DNA of 64,000 nt, from positions 332,744-396,743 of the forward strand of contig JAGNIU010000001.1 in assembly GCA_018000995.1 (NCBI GenBank), read 5' to 3'. The notes under the pieces are model-generated. The model saw only the letters and a list, made by a program, of their open reading frames with translations, made no database searches and was not told the origin of the DNA. This DNA comes from Bacteroidia bacterium. GTDB taxonomy: Bacteria > Bacteroidota > Bacteroidia > B-17B0 > Aurantibacillaceae. Within the stretch, counting starts at the first letter, position 1, and the number at the start of each line of letters is the position of its first letter. This document shows, piece by piece, positions 7,753 through 16,862 of this stretch. The translations under genes were made by a program, and so were the position numbers.

Positions 7753-8605
7753 ACTTTGCAGGTATGTTTATGTTAAGCTTTTGTGGTACATTTTTCTCAA
7801 CACGAACATACTCAATTTTAAGGTTCACTTTCTTCTCAGCCACTATGTCAATATTAACATGCCGTGGTGCATAAACTGAGTCGCTTTTTGCCGGATACTT
7901 TTCGTATGTAGCGGTAAAAATACGGTTGGTTTCAACATCTATAAACTCATTCTTTACAATCTTAAACGTCTCCGGGTCAAGCGTCATAGATTGTAAGGAC
8001 TTTTTAGGGTCGTGTCCCTGCGTGATTTTTTTCAATCTTCTTTTTCGCTCTGTACTTAGCATATAACGGCAGTTTTGACGGTCGGTTACAGGTTTCAACT
8101 TATCATCGTCATCATGAAACTCAGCACTATTACCAAACAAAACGGCTTGCAATAAATCAAAATCTAAATCGGCATGCAATAATTCGTTTATGTAGTTAAA
8201 GTCACCTCTGAAATACTGCTTTTTTGGATAAATAACCATTTTCACTGAGTCTTTTGTAATCAACACTTTGGCGACTTCAATTCCTAAAAGATATTGTATG
8301 GATACCAGTATGGCGCTATCTTTTCGTATTCTAACTTTAATATCAAAGCTTTCTTCTTTCCCATCAATTAACGATTCAACATTCGCTTTAGCGTACATCC
8401 ATGTATAGTTAAGTTCGTTTTCCCTAATATATTTTGTAAGTGCTTTTGCGTTTTTAAAATCCAATTTGCAACGATCATTTGTTGTATCGATTGCCGCCAT
8501 TGGCTGATTCTCTTTTTGAATTTTGCGTTTTGTTTTACAACTATTCATTGCTAACAAAATACTAATGCTAAAAAATAAAATAAAATATGTCGTCGCTCTA
8601 TTCAC
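7721..8605 (-). CDS. DUF4292 family lipoprotein
   Basis: 294 residues with a lipoprotein signal (FILFFSISILLAMNSCK, Cys at about 23). The body is a run of beta-strands such as DIKVRIRKDSAILVSIQYLLGIEVAKVLITKDSVKMV and KKQYFRGDFNYINELL, which match DUF4292 and resemble the open barrel of LolB/LolA-type lipid or lipoprotein carriers; that last comparison is an inference from strand pattern. It overlaps the TPR gene upstream (8 nt) and the EnvC-like gene downstream (32 nt), so translation is coupled. The conserved neighbourhood points to an envelope role, possibly outer-membrane lipoprotein handling, but the exact function is not established. Confidence 0.85.
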   Translation of the reverse strand: MNRATTYFILFFSISILLAMNSCKTKRKIQKENQPMAAIDTTNDRCKLDFKNAKALTKYIRENELNYTWMYAKANVESLIDGKEESFDIKVRIRKDSAILVSIQYLLGIEVAKVLITKDSVKMVIYPKKQYFRGDFNYINELLHADLDFDLLQAVLFGNSAEFHDDDDKLKPVTDRQNCRYMLSTERKRRLKKITQGHDPKKSLQSMTLDPETFKIVKNEFIDVETNRIFTATYEKYPAKSDSVYAPRHVNIDIVAEKKVNLKIEYVRVEKNVPQKLNINIPAKYEPISVKKKP

Positions 8606-10340
8606 CTAGTTTTTTTGTACTTATTTTTTTTAGTAATGCTTCAGATTTTCCGCCGGCTTCATTTGCCAACATCCAATATTTTAAAGCTTCTGTTGGTTTC
8701 CCTAATTTATACATTACATCGCCGTAATGTTCCAAAATCAATGGTTTCTTACTAGTTAATTTTACAGCTCTTACTAGCCACTCTTCCGCTTCTGCATATT
8801 TTGCTTGCTGAAATAAAATCCATCCATAAGTATCAATATAAGAGGGATTATCGCGGACTAAATCATTACTGCGTTTCGATAATTTCTCAGCTTTATCCAA
8901 CTTTTCTTTTCTTAGCGATAAATAATACGCGTAGTTATTTAAAACATAGGCGTCATCCGGATTAATTTTTAAAGCATCATCATAAGCTTTGTCTGATTTT
9001 TCATGCTCTTCTAAAAAACTATATACATCGCCAAGATTAATAAAAAAATTAAGCATCAAGGTTTTATCATCATAAACGAATTCAAGCCCATCGTAAAACG
9101 ATTGTGCTGATTTTTTATAGTTACGTAGTTGTCGGTTCGCTAATCCGTTATAATAAAACGGGCGCGGTTGAGTTGGAAATAATTCCGTGGCCAAAGTGCT
9201 ATGAATTTCAAGTGAATCGAATTTTTCGAGATACGCTTCTAAATCTAAAAGGTCGGTCCAAATATTAAAATTAGTCTTGCTGTAACGACTAGCTATTAAA
9301 AAGTGAATATAGGCTTCGTCAATTTTCTTATCGCGTGCCAAAAATTGCGCATAAAAACCATGGGCTTCAGCTGAAGTTGGGTGTACTTTCAAAATGATAT
9401 CACATAATTCATAAGCTTTTGGAATAAATTCCGGGAAGCGTTCTGATACTTCCATATAAAATTGCAAATACTTTATTTTTATTTCAATTTCTAAATCCGG
9501 ATTGGCCAAAGCAATTTTTAATTCGTTGTGAGATTCTTCTGCTTTTCCTTGTTCCTTATAATACTCCGCCATAACCAAATGCACACGTGGATTATTTGGG
9601 TCAAGAACTAAAAGTTTATCATAAACAGTTTTTGCTTGCGCGAAATTGCCAATGTCCTCGTAATGTTCTGCTAAATATAAATAGTATCGGGGTTCGCCTG
9701 GATTTAAGTCAATCATTTTCTTCAACTCGGCTTCAGCTTCATTAAAGCGCTTTAATTGTTTTAAAAGTTTTATTCTGTTGATTGTGATTACTTCGTCTTT
9801 GCCATAACGTTTTTCAAGTTCATCATAAATTTTAAAGGCTTTGTTATAATTTTGACTTAGCGCATAGTCGTATGCCATCGCTTCCATCAAATCACTTCTT
9901 TCCGGGAAAATTTTTACCAGTCGTTCGTAAGCGTCGGCCGATGCAGCAAAATCTTTTTTCAAATGCAGAACATCAATATAACCTAAATGATACCATTGAT
10001 TTTTTGGATTAGCATCAACAGATTCCTTCGCCATTTTTGCGGCCTCTTCCAATCTTCCGGTTATTGGTAAAATTTTTGATAGTTCGTATTTCGCAGCTGC
10101 ATTAAGCGGATCATACTTTAAGCACTCTCTAAATAATTTTTCAGCCGCTTCAGGATGGCCTCCAATTTTTTCTCTGCAAGCTTCAATATACGTAGCTTCT
10201 AAAATAATTTGACTTTTCTCGTCCAAATTACTTTTAGGAGATGTTGTAGTTGCGTTTGCAGAAGTTTTGCAAGACGAAAAATTAAGCGAGAAAAAAATTA
10301 AACCGCAGCAAAGAATAGAATATGAGAATGCTTTATACAA
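8598..10340 (-). CDS. TPR-repeat lipoprotein
   Basis: 580 residues with a lipoprotein signal (SILCCGLIFFSLNFSSCK, Cys near 24) followed almost entirely by tetratricopeptide repeats from about residue 45 to 560, e.g. AAEKLFRECLKYDPLNAAAKYELSKIL and KSDKAYDDALKINPDDAYVLNNYAYYL. The repeats imply a protein-protein scaffold tethered to a membrane facing the periplasm. It overlaps the nucleotidyltransferase gene upstream and DUF4292 downstream by 8 nt each, forming one operon. The binding partner is not evident from sequence; an envelope or peptidoglycan-related role is suggested only by the EnvC-like and DUF4292 neighbours. Confidence 0.88.
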   Translation of the reverse strand: MYKAFSYSILCCGLIFFSLNFSSCKTSANATTTSPKSNLDEKSQIILEATYIEACREKIGGHPEAAEKLFRECLKYDPLNAAAKYELSKILPITGRLEEAAKMAKESVDANPKNQWYHLGYIDVLHLKKDFAASADAYERLVKIFPERSDLMEAMAYDYALSQNYNKAFKIYDELEKRYGKDEVITINRIKLLKQLKRFNEAEAELKKMIDLNPGEPRYYLYLAEHYEDIGNFAQAKTVYDKLLVLDPNNPRVHLVMAEYYKEQGKAEESHNELKIALANPDLEIEIKIKYLQFYMEVSERFPEFIPKAYELCDIILKVHPTSAEAHGFYAQFLARDKKIDEAYIHFLIASRYSKTNFNIWTDLLDLEAYLEKFDSLEIHSTLATELFPTQPRPFYYNGLANRQLRNYKKSAQSFYDGLEFVYDDKTLMLNFFINLGDVYSFLEEHEKSDKAYDDALKINPDDAYVLNNYAYYLSLRKEKLDKAEKLSKRSNDLVRDNPSYIDTYGWILFQQAKYAEAEEWLVRAVKLTSKKPLILEHYGDVMYKLGKPTEALKYWMLANEAGGKSEALLKKISTKKLGE

Positions 10341-11343
10341 TAATTTGCGTGTAATCGCTAATACTTAAATCTAATGGCTTTCCTTTTACCTCTGCGCCTT
10401 CGCCTAACATGCTATTATTAATACTCGCATTGTTAGTTTTTGTTGAAGCTTGAAGAATAGAATTTTTAACAATGCTCGTTTCGATACTACTGTTAGCCCC
10501 AATACTTGCGTGTGGACCAACAATTGAATTATTAATTTTTACATTATCACCAATGTAACAAGGTTCGTTAATAATGCTATTGTTGATTTCAATATTTTTT
10601 CCGCGTAAATACGGTTTTGCTTTATCAAATTCTAAAACGCGTTGGTTGGTGTAAACAGTTGCGTCTTTATTTCCGCAATCTAACCACTCCGTAACTTTAC
10701 CGGGTTCAAATTTAATTCCTTTTGCTTTCATGTTTTCTAAAGCATTGGTTAATTGAAATTCTCCTTTTTCGGTAATGTTGTTATCCAATAAATATTTTAA
10801 TTCTTTTTTAAGATTATCGCCGTCTTTGAAATAATAAATTCCGATGATGGCTAAATCACTTACAAATTCAACAGGTTTTTCTACAAAATCTGTAATCACA
10901 CCTTTACTATCTAATTTCACAACGCCAAACTGACGAGGATCTTCAATTTTTTGAACCCAAATCACACCTTCTTTTTCAGTGTCCATTACAAAATCGGCTT
11001 TAAATAAAGTATCGGCAAATGCAATAACAGTTTTTCCGGCAATTGATTTTTCGGCGCACATAATAGCATGAGCCGTTCCGAGAGCTTTATCCTGATAATA
11101 AATACTGCCTTTTGCGCCTTGACCTTCAGCAATTTTTATTAAGTTTTGTTCCGTTTCTTTTCCGAAATCACTGCCAATTACGTAAGCAATCTCTTCAACT
11201 TTCTCTCCGCAAACTTTTGTAATGTCTTCTACCAGTCGTTGTACAATTGGTTTTCCGGCTACCGGTATAAGAGGCTTAGCAACTGTTAAAGTATGCGGGC
11301 GCATTCGTTTGCCCTTGCCTGCCATTGGAATAATAATACGCAT
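10333..11343 (-). CDS. Sugar-1-phosphate nucleotidyltransferase
   Basis: 336 residues. The N-terminal nucleotidyltransferase domain (1 to about 235) has the signature PMAGKGKRMRPHTLTVAKPLIPVAGKP with the Gly-rich nucleotide loop and catalytic Arg/Lys, then LGTAHAI and the metal-binding FADTLF. The C-terminal part (about 245-325) has hexapeptide-repeat character (IEINNSIINEPCYIGDNVKI), a left-handed beta-helix. This arrangement is that of RmlA/GlmU-like enzymes making NDP-sugars; whether glucose-1-phosphate with dTTP or UTP is the substrate cannot be told. First gene of the operon ending at the EnvC-like gene, with a TAAATTTG box upstream. Confidence 0.9.
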   Translation of the reverse strand: MRIIIPMAGKGKRMRPHTLTVAKPLIPVAGKPIVQRLVEDITKVCGEKVEEIAYVIGSDFGKETEQNLIKIAEGQGAKGSIYYQDKALGTAHAIMCAEKSIAGKTVIAFADTLFKADFVMDTEKEGVIWVQKIEDPRQFGVVKLDSKGVITDFVEKPVEFVSDLAIIGIYYFKDGDNLKKELKYLLDNNITEKGEFQLTNALENMKAKGIKFEPGKVTEWLDCGNKDATVYTNQRVLEFDKAKPYLRGKNIEINNSIINEPCYIGDNVKINNSIVGPHASIGANSSIETSIVKNSILQASTKTNNASINNSMLGEGAEVKGKPLDLSISDYTQIIV

Positions 11344-11366
11344 AGTTTATCTAATACAATAGACTA

Positions 11367-11374
11367 CAAATTTA
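11367..11374 (-). promoter_or_regulatory. Candidate promoter -7 box for the nucleotidyltransferase operon
   Basis: On the minus strand the bases read TAAATTTG, an exact TAnnTTTG match, 23 nt before the nucleotidyltransferase ATG and just inside the 54-nt gap to truB. It would drive the four-gene leftward operon independently of truB. Confidence 0.5.
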
Positions 11375-11397
11375 ACAGAATAATTGGTAAAAGGAGG

Positions 11398-12102
11398 CTA
11401 TAATTCGTTAAAGACCTGTAAAAACTCGTTGGGTTCCTGAGCGTCTTTTACATCGAAATCTCCAATTTTTGTACGAACTAATTTAGTGAGATGAGCGCCG
11501 CTATTTAATGCTAATCCTAAATCGCGGGCAATGCTACGAATATAAGTTCCTTTACTGCAAACAATTCTGAAATCAATTTCTGGTAATTCAATTCTGGTAA
11601 TTTCAAATTCCAAAATTTCGATAGGGCGCGATTTTAATTCTGCCGTGCCGCCATCGCGTGCAATATCGTAAGCGCGTTTTCCATTTACCATTACAGCACT
11701 GTACAAAGGCGGCACTTGTTCTTGCGGACCTAAAAATGTTTTTACGGTTTCTGCTATTAGTTGTTCGGTGATGTGTTCTGTTGGAAATGTTTTATCAATT
11801 GGTTTTTCCAAATCATAACAAGGCGTTGTTGCGCCAATGAAAAAAGTGCCCGTGTATTCTTTTTTCAAATCCTGAAACGATTGAATTTCTTTTGTTTTTT
11901 TTCCGGTGCAAACAATTAATAATCCAGTTGCTAATGGGTCTAAAGTGCCGGCGTGGCCAATTTTTAGGTGTACATGTTTTCCATCTAACAATAACGAATC
12001 GTGTCGCTTTAATCCGTGTTTTAATTTATTTACAGCTTGGAAGGAAGTCCAACCTAAAGGTTTATTTATTAATAATATTTCTCCCTGATAAAAATTGCGC
12101 AT
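11398..12102 (-). CDS. truB: tRNA pseudouridine(55) synthase TruB
   Basis: Converts U55 in the T loop of tRNAs to pseudouridine. The start is placed at the ATG whose product begins [21 protein letters not shown]; the frame continues upstream for 24 more codons inside uppP, but these are not TruB-like. Conserved features are INKPLGWTSF, the catalytic motif IGHAGTLDPLATGLL with the nucleophilic Asp (about residue 54), and CSKGTYIRSIARDLG near the C terminus. About 234 residues, on the short side because the PUA domain is absent, as is usual in Bacteroidota. Its start overlaps the uppP stop by one base. Confidence 0.96.
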   Translation of the reverse strand: MRNFYQGEILLINKPLGWTSFQAVNKLKHGLKRHDSLLLDGKHVHLKIGHAGTLDPLATGLLIVCTGKKTKEIQSFQDLKKEYTGTFFIGATTPCYDLEKPIDKTFPTEHITEQLIAETVKTFLGPQEQVPPLYSAVMVNGKRAYDIARDGGTAELKSRPIEILEFEITRIELPEIDFRIVCSKGTYIRSIARDLGLALNSGAHLTKLVRTKIGDFDVKDAQEPNEFLQVFNEL

Positions 12103-12896
12103 TATACTACGCTTAAAGGAACTTCTAATAAAAATAGAATAATCAAAACTGCTCCTACAATAATGCGATACCAACCAAAACCTCTAAAACCATATTTGTT
12201 TAGCATTTCAATAAAAAATTTAATTGCTAAAATAGCTACTATAAAAGCCACAATGTTTCCAAAAATTAAGAGGGAAATTTCGTGTGAATCTAAAGTTAAA
12301 CCCGTTTTATAAAAATCCAATAATTTTTTTGCTGTTGCTGCAAACATGGTTGGTACCGCAAGGAAAAAAGAAAATTCAGCTGCGTTTTTGCGCGTTAGTT
12401 TTTGCGACATCCCGCCAACAATGGTGGCGCCACTTCTACTAATTCCCGGAAATAATGCTAAGCATTGAAAAGCCCCAATTTTAAAAGCTTTTATAAATGA
12501 AATGTCTTCTTCTTTTTCCAGCGAGCTTCCTTTAAACCATTTATCTACAAACAACAAAACAATGCCTCCTACAAATAATGCAATGGCAACACCAAAAACA
12601 TTTTCCAATGCAGCATCAATATAATCTCCCAATAGTAATCCTGCAAAGGCTGCAGGAATAAAAGCAACAATTAATTTTAAATAAAAATTTACTGATTTAA
12701 AAAATCGTTTGAAATACATTACCACTACTGATAAAATAGCTCCCAGTTGAATAGCCACCGTAAATAATTTTACAAAAGGTGTGGTTTCAACCCCTAATAA
12801 AGCGGTTGCAATCATCATGTGACCTGTTGAAGAAACCGGTAAAAATTCGGTAAGGCCCTCAATTAGTGCAATAAAAAAAGCGTCGAGAAATGACAT
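12102..12896 (-). CDS. uppP: Undecaprenyl-diphosphate phosphatase (UppP/BacA)
   Basis: Integral membrane phosphatase recycling undecaprenyl diphosphate to the monophosphate carrier. 264 residues with about eight hydrophobic segments. The two family signatures are present: [15 protein letters not shown] (about residues 13-27) and the active-site loop [15 protein letters not shown] (about 155-170). It stands between DUF3098 and truB, 12 nt after the former and overlapping the latter by one base, a gene order I know from many Bacteroidota. It complements uppS at the other end of the region. Confidence 0.96.
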   Translation of the reverse strand: MSFLDAFFIALIEGLTEFLPVSSTGHMMIATALLGVETTPFVKLFTVAIQLGAILSVVVMYFKRFFKSVNFYLKLIVAFIPAAFAGLLLGDYIDAALENVFGVAIALFVGGIVLLFVDKWFKGSSLEKEEDISFIKAFKIGAFQCLALFPGISRSGATIVGGMSQKLTRKNAAEFSFFLAVPTMFAATAKKLLDFYKTGLTLDSHEISLLIFGNIVAFIVAILAIKFFIEMLNKYGFRGFGWYRIIVGAVLIILFLLEVPLSVV

Positions 12897-12908
12897 GGTT
12901 TTTGCGGA

Positions 12909-13142
12909 TTATTTCGCTTCCTGATTTTGTTTTGGCCTCCACATAATAGCCACAATAATAGTTACGAAACCCAAAACACAAACCATTGGGGCAACTGTTA
13001 TACGCTGTGTATCAAAAATAGCGGGATTGAATACATTTGGGTCTTCACTTCCGCCGCCAATCATTAAAATATAACCCAATACTATTAGCCCTAAACCGGC
13101 TAAAAAAAGTAGATAATTTTGTTTCGAAAAAGTAGATTTCAT
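12909..13142 (-). CDS. DUF3098 family small membrane protein
   Basis: 77 residues with two hydrophobic segments (about 10-27, NYLLFLAGLGLIVLGYILM, and 50-67, VAPMVCVLGFVTIIVAIMW) joined by a loop containing GGSEDPNVFNPAIFDTQRIT. This matches DUF3098, a Bacteroidota family of unknown function usually found between ftsX and uppP. Here the ftsX neighbour is absent; gmd lies divergently upstream instead. It heads the DUF3098-uppP-truB operon, with a TAGATTTG promoter box only six bases before its ATG. Confidence 0.88.
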   Translation of the reverse strand: MKSTFSKQNYLLFLAGLGLIVLGYILMIGGGSEDPNVFNPAIFDTQRITVAPMVCVLGFVTIIVAIMWRPKQNQEAK

Positions 13143-13148
13143 ACCTCA

Positions 13149-13156
13149 CAAATCTA
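13149..13156 (-). promoter_or_regulatory. Candidate promoter -7 box for DUF3098-uppP-truB
   Basis: On the minus strand TAGATTTG matches TAnnTTTG exactly and ends six bases before the ATG of DUF3098. A CAA (TTG on the minus strand) occurs 22 nt further upstream. The position predicts a very short or absent 5' leader. Confidence 0.55.
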
Positions 13157-13215
13157 AGAAAATTATTGGCTTAAAACACAAGGCTTTTACGTTAAAATTC
13201 CGTAATATTGCTATT

Positions 13216-13237
13216 TACATTTCGCCCTTAAAAGGGC
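13216..13237 (+). promoter_or_regulatory. Candidate promoter box and short hairpin upstream of gmd
   Basis: TACATTTC (13216-13223) is one base off TAnnTTTG and is followed directly by GCCCTTAAAAGGGC (13224-13237), a perfect 6-bp inverted repeat with a two-base loop. The hairpin would lie at the very 5' end of the gmd message or act as a small operator. It ends nine bases before the ATG. Confidence 0.35.
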
Positions 13238-13246
13238 ATCTATTTT

Positions 13247-14335
13247 ATGTCGAAAGTTGCATTAATTACAGGGGTTACAGGACAAGACGGCGCTTATTTG
13301 GCCGAGCTATTATTAAACAAAGGTTATAACGTACACGGTGTAAAACGCCGTAGTTCGATGTTTAATACCGACCGGATTGACCACCTTTATCAGGATTTAC
13401 ACGAGAAAAACGTGAGTTTTAAATTGCATTATGGCGATTTAACGGATAGCACCAATTTAATCCGTATTATTCAGGAAGTACAACCTGATGAAATCTATAA
13501 TTTAGCAGCACAATCTCACGTAAAAGTGAGTTTTGAAACCCCTGAATATACCGCTAATGCCGATGCAATTGGGGCGCTCCGTATTTTAGAAGCTATTCGC
13601 ATTTTAGGTTTAGAGAAAAAAACAAGATTTTATCAAGCAGGCACTTCCGAAATGTTTGGTTTGGTGCAAGAAATTCCTCAAAAAGAAACTACTCCCTTTT
13701 ATCCGCGTAGTCCGTACGGTGTTGCAAAAGTTTATGCGTATTGGATTACAAAAAATTATCGCGAGGCTTATGGCATGTATGCTTCCAATGGTATTTTATT
13801 TAATCACGAAAGTCCAATTAGAGGAGAAACATTTGTAACCCGTAAAATAACACGCGCTGCTGCAAAAATTAGTTTAGGCATGCAGGAAAAATTATTCCTT
13901 GGAAATCTAGATGCTGAACGTGATTGGGGACATGCACAAGATTACGTTGAGGGCATGTGGTTAATGTTACAACAAAAAGAAGCTGATGATTTTGTTTTAG
14001 CAACCGGAATAAAAATAACTGTCCGTAAGTTTGTTGAGATGTCATTCGCTGAAGTTGGAATTACATTGGAGTGGAAGGGCGAAGCTGAAAAAGAAAAAGG
14101 TTATAACAAAGCAACTGGAAAAGTAATTGTTGAAATTGATGAAAAATATTACCGTCCTGCCGAGGTAGATCTATTAGTTGGCGACTCAAGTAAAGCTAAA
14201 AAAATATTAGGGTGGGAGCCAAAGAGAACCGTTGCACAATTGTGTAAAGAAATGGTGGCGAGCGATCTTGAATTATTTAAGCGCGACAAATATTTGCTTG
14301 AGGGCGGACACAAAGTATTAAACTACAAAGAATAA
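13247..14335 (+). CDS. gmd: GDP-mannose 4,6-dehydratase
   Basis: Catalyses the first step of GDP-L-fucose synthesis, GDP-D-mannose to GDP-4-keto-6-deoxymannose. 362 residues, usual length. Extended SDR features: the NAD(P) loop [12 protein letters not shown] (about 9-20), VHGVKRRSS, the [11 protein letters not shown] block, the catalytic Tyr-Lys pair in [12 protein letters not shown], and [19 protein letters not shown], diagnostic of GMD. It is followed after 8 nt by fcl, so the two-step pathway is complete. A hairpin and promoter-like box precede it. Confidence 0.97.
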   Translation: MSKVALITGVTGQDGAYLAELLLNKGYNVHGVKRRSSMFNTDRIDHLYQDLHEKNVSFKLHYGDLTDSTNLIRIIQEVQPDEIYNLAAQSHVKVSFETPEYTANADAIGALRILEAIRILGLEKKTRFYQAGTSEMFGLVQEIPQKETTPFYPRSPYGVAKVYAYWITKNYREAYGMYASNGILFNHESPIRGETFVTRKITRAAAKISLGMQEKLFLGNLDAERDWGHAQDYVEGMWLMLQQKEADDFVLATGIKITVRKFVEMSFAEVGITLEWKGEAEKEKGYNKATGKVIVEIDEKYYRPAEVDLLVGDSSKAKKILGWEPKRTVAQLCKEMVASDLELFKRDKYLLEGGHKVLNYKE

Positions 14336-14343
14336 TTTTTCAA

Positions 14344-15285
14344 TTGGAACTTACTGCTAAAATATATATTGCCGGTCATCGCGGAATGGTGGGTTCGGCT
14401 ATTTTGCGTAATCTTCAAAAAAAAGGTTACAACAACATTATTACAAAAACTTCAACTGAACTAGATTTAAGAAATCAGCAAGCAGTGAGTGATTTTTTTG
14501 CAAAGGAAAAACCTGAATATGTTTTTTTAGCCGCTGCACGAGTGGGAGGAATTCAAGCTAATAACACTTACCGGGCTGATTTTATTTACGAGAATTTGAT
14601 GATTCAGAACAATGTGGTTCATTCGTCTTACCTAAACGGAGTAAAAAAATTAATGTTCCTTGGTTCGTCTTGCATTTATCCCAAACTAGCACCTCAGCCC
14701 TTAAAAGAAGATTATTTATTATCAGGGTTTTTAGAAGAAAGCAATGAGCCTTATGCTATTGCTAAAATTGCAGGCATTAAATTATGTGAATCCTACAAAA
14801 GACAATACGGTTGTAATTTTATTTCGGTAATGCCTACCAATTTGTACGGCCCCAACGATAATTACAATTTAAATAATTCTCACGTGTTGCCTGCATTAAT
14901 CCGCAAGTTTCATGACGCTAAAGAAAATAAATTAGAGAGTGTTGAGATGTGGGGAACAGGAACGCCAATGCGTGAATTCTTGCATTCGGATGATATGGCT
15001 GATGCTTGCGTTTACCTGATGAAAAATTATACCGGCGAAAAATTCGTCAACATTGGAACAGGTACTGATTTAACTATAAAAGATTTAGCACTCCTTATTA
15101 AAAAAATTGTTGGTTACACCGGCGAAATAAAGCACGATTTAACTAAACCCGATGGCACGCCACGAAAATTATTAGACGTAACCTATTTACACAGTCTGGG
15201 CTGGAAACATAAAATTGAATTAGAAGAAGGCATAAAAGCTGTTTACGAAGATTTCAAGAAAAAAGAAGGCGTTAAGGTTTGGTAA
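14344..15285 (+). CDS. fcl: GDP-L-fucose synthase
   Basis: Epimerase/reductase converting the Gmd product to GDP-L-fucose. 313 residues. Signatures: [16 protein letters not shown] (NADP loop, about 7-22), [14 protein letters not shown], the catalytic [16 protein letters not shown]yr-Lys pair (about 137-150) and [14 protein letters not shown]. The start is TTG at 14344, giving [14 protein letters not shown]; no in-frame ATG or GTG lies between the gmd stop and this point. Co-transcription with gmd is expected. GDP-fucose here probably feeds a surface glycan, but no fucosyltransferase is encoded in the window. Confidence 0.96.
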   Translation: MELTAKIYIAGHRGMVGSAILRNLQKKGYNNIITKTSTELDLRNQQAVSDFFAKEKPEYVFLAAARVGGIQANNTYRADFIYENLMIQNNVVHSSYLNGVKKLMFLGSSCIYPKLAPQPLKEDYLLSGFLEESNEPYAIAKIAGIKLCESYKRQYGCNFISVMPTNLYGPNDNYNLNNSHVLPALIRKFHDAKENKLESVEMWGTGTPMREFLHSDDMADACVYLMKNYTGEKFVNIGTGTDLTIKDLALLIKKIVGYTGEIKHDLTKPDGTPRKLLDVTYLHSLGWKHKIELEEGIKAVYEDFKKKEGVKVW

Positions 15286-15305
15286 ATAAAATTTAATGTT
15301 GTTAC

Positions 15306-16862
15306 GTGAATAAACGTTTATCTATAAAATTTACAATTGTATTTTTGATTCTGAACTTCGCCTTTGGATGTTTACAAGCGCAATTTTATAATTTACCAAA
15401 TGATTATTCTTATTCTTTACTTACCGAGAGAACATTAGCAGAAAAAGATTCGTCTATTCACTCTTCTGTAAAACCCTACATTCATTTCTTCTCAAACAAG
15501 TACAAACACGTTGCCGATAGTTTTAGAGTTTTCAAATTTATTACCGAAGATCCGTTACTAGATAAAGTTTTTTTCGACCACTTAATTCACATCAAATCGC
15601 GCAACAAAAAATATACTTTAATAGTTGATCCCCTACTTAATTTTGAATTTGGCAGAGATGCCGAAGACACTTTACAGAGGAGTTTATATTCTAACACGCG
15701 TGGTTTTATTGCAAGTGGCTCTATTGGAAAAGATTTTTATTTTGAAACTATGTTGTCTGAAACACAATCTGTTTTTCCAAATTACCTTGAAACTTATAGC
15801 AGAGGTAGTGGCATTGTGCCGGGACAAGGACGCTGGAAAACATTTAAAACGCGGGGATTTGACTACGCTTTTTCTTCAGGATTTTTTTCTTGGCAGGCTA
15901 CTAAAAATATTAATATTCAGGCCGGACATGGCAAACAAAAAATCGGACAAGGTTATCGTTCTCTCTTTTTAAGTGACAACTCTTTCAACTATCCTTATGC
16001 ACGAATTACACAACAATGGTTTAAAGGAAGATTGCAATACACCAATATTTATGCCTCGTTCATGAACATGACTTCTGCCAGCGAAAAAATTGTTCCAAAC
16101 ACTGAACGTTTGTTTCAGAAAAAAGCAGCTTCGTTTCAGCACTTGAGTTTAAACTTCACCAAGTGGTTAAATCTTGGGTTCTTTCAAGGTTTAATGTGGC
16201 AAGTGGGTGACAAAAACAATGTTCAGCATTTCGAGTGGCAATATTTTAACCCCGTCATTTATACCAACCTTGGCTCTTATGGTTTAAATAACCGAAACAA
16301 TATTTTAATTGGGTCTGAATTAAATTTAAAAATTACAAAACGAATTAGTTTATATGGACAGCTAATTGCCGACGATTTAAGCAACACCAGGAAAGTTGGA
16401 AACGGCATTGGCTACCAAGCGGGTTTAAAATACTTCGATGCGTTTAAAGTCAAAAATTTATTTTTACAAGCCGAGTATAATGATGTAAGTGAAAGTTGTT
16501 ATACCAGTCCAATTACAGATACTTCTAACCAGTCTTATTCTCACTACAACCAAAACATTGCTTACACACCAGGATATGGAAAGGAAATTGTCGCAATTGT
16601 TGATTATAAGCTTCGTCGCTGGACCCTTAACGCGCGCTACAATTACCAGTACTATACCGTTCTTAATTATGCCCTATATACTAACCAACATATTAATTTA
16701 AGACTGGGATATACCATTAATCCCTCATATAACATGAATATTAGTTTAGGTTTATTATACCGGTCTCAGGATTATTTTGGATTTAATGCTTCCAATAACA
16801 AAACAGCTTACGTATATTTAAGTTTTAAAACCAGTTTATTTAACAACTACTACGATTTTTAA
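15306..16862 (+). CDS. Wzi/RemB-like outer-membrane beta-barrel protein (copy 1)
   Basis: 518 residues starting at GTG with a signal peptide (about 8-26, ending LQAQ) and then alternating strands rich in Tyr, Asn and Phe. The block INIQAGHGKQKIGQGYRSLFLSDNSFNYP is characteristic of a family I associate with capsule assembly protein Wzi and Flavobacterium gliding protein RemB. Wzi binds capsule at the cell surface; RemB is linked to gliding. It is 20 nt after fcl and adjoins the WecA-like gene without a gap, and a paralogue follows on the other side, so a role in surface polysaccharide export or adhesion is likely. The precise choice between Wzi-like and RemB-like is not settled. Confidence 0.75.
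   Translation: MNKRLSIKFTIVFLILNFAFGCLQAQFYNLPNDYSYSLLTERTLAEKDSSIHSSVKPYIHFFSNKYKHVADSFRVFKFITEDPLLDKVFFDHLIHIKSRNKKYTLIVDPLLNFEFGRDAEDTLQRSLYSNTRGFIASGSIGKDFYFETMLSETQSVFPNYLETYSRGSGIVPGQGRWKTFKTRGFDYAFSSGFFSWQATKNINIQAGHGKQKIGQGYRSLFLSDNSFNYPYARITQQWFKGRLQYTNIYASFMNMTSASEKIVPNTERLFQKKAASFQHLSLNFTKWLNLGFFQGLMWQVGDKNNVQHFEWQYFNPVIYTNLGSYGLNNRNNILIGSELNLKITKRISLYGQLIADDLSNTRKVGNGIGYQAGLKYFDAFKVKNLFLQAEYNDVSESCYTSPITDTSNQSYSHYNQNIAYTPGYGKEIVAIVDYKLRRWTLNARYNYQYYTVLNYALYTNQHINLRLGYTINPSYNMNISLGLLYRSQDYFGFNASNNKTAYVYLSFKTSLFNNYYDF

Noticed and set aside
12103..12174. Longer TruB start inside uppP
   Set aside because: The extra 24 codons encode sequence unlike TruB and overlap uppP; the ATG at 12102 begins at the conserved N terminus.
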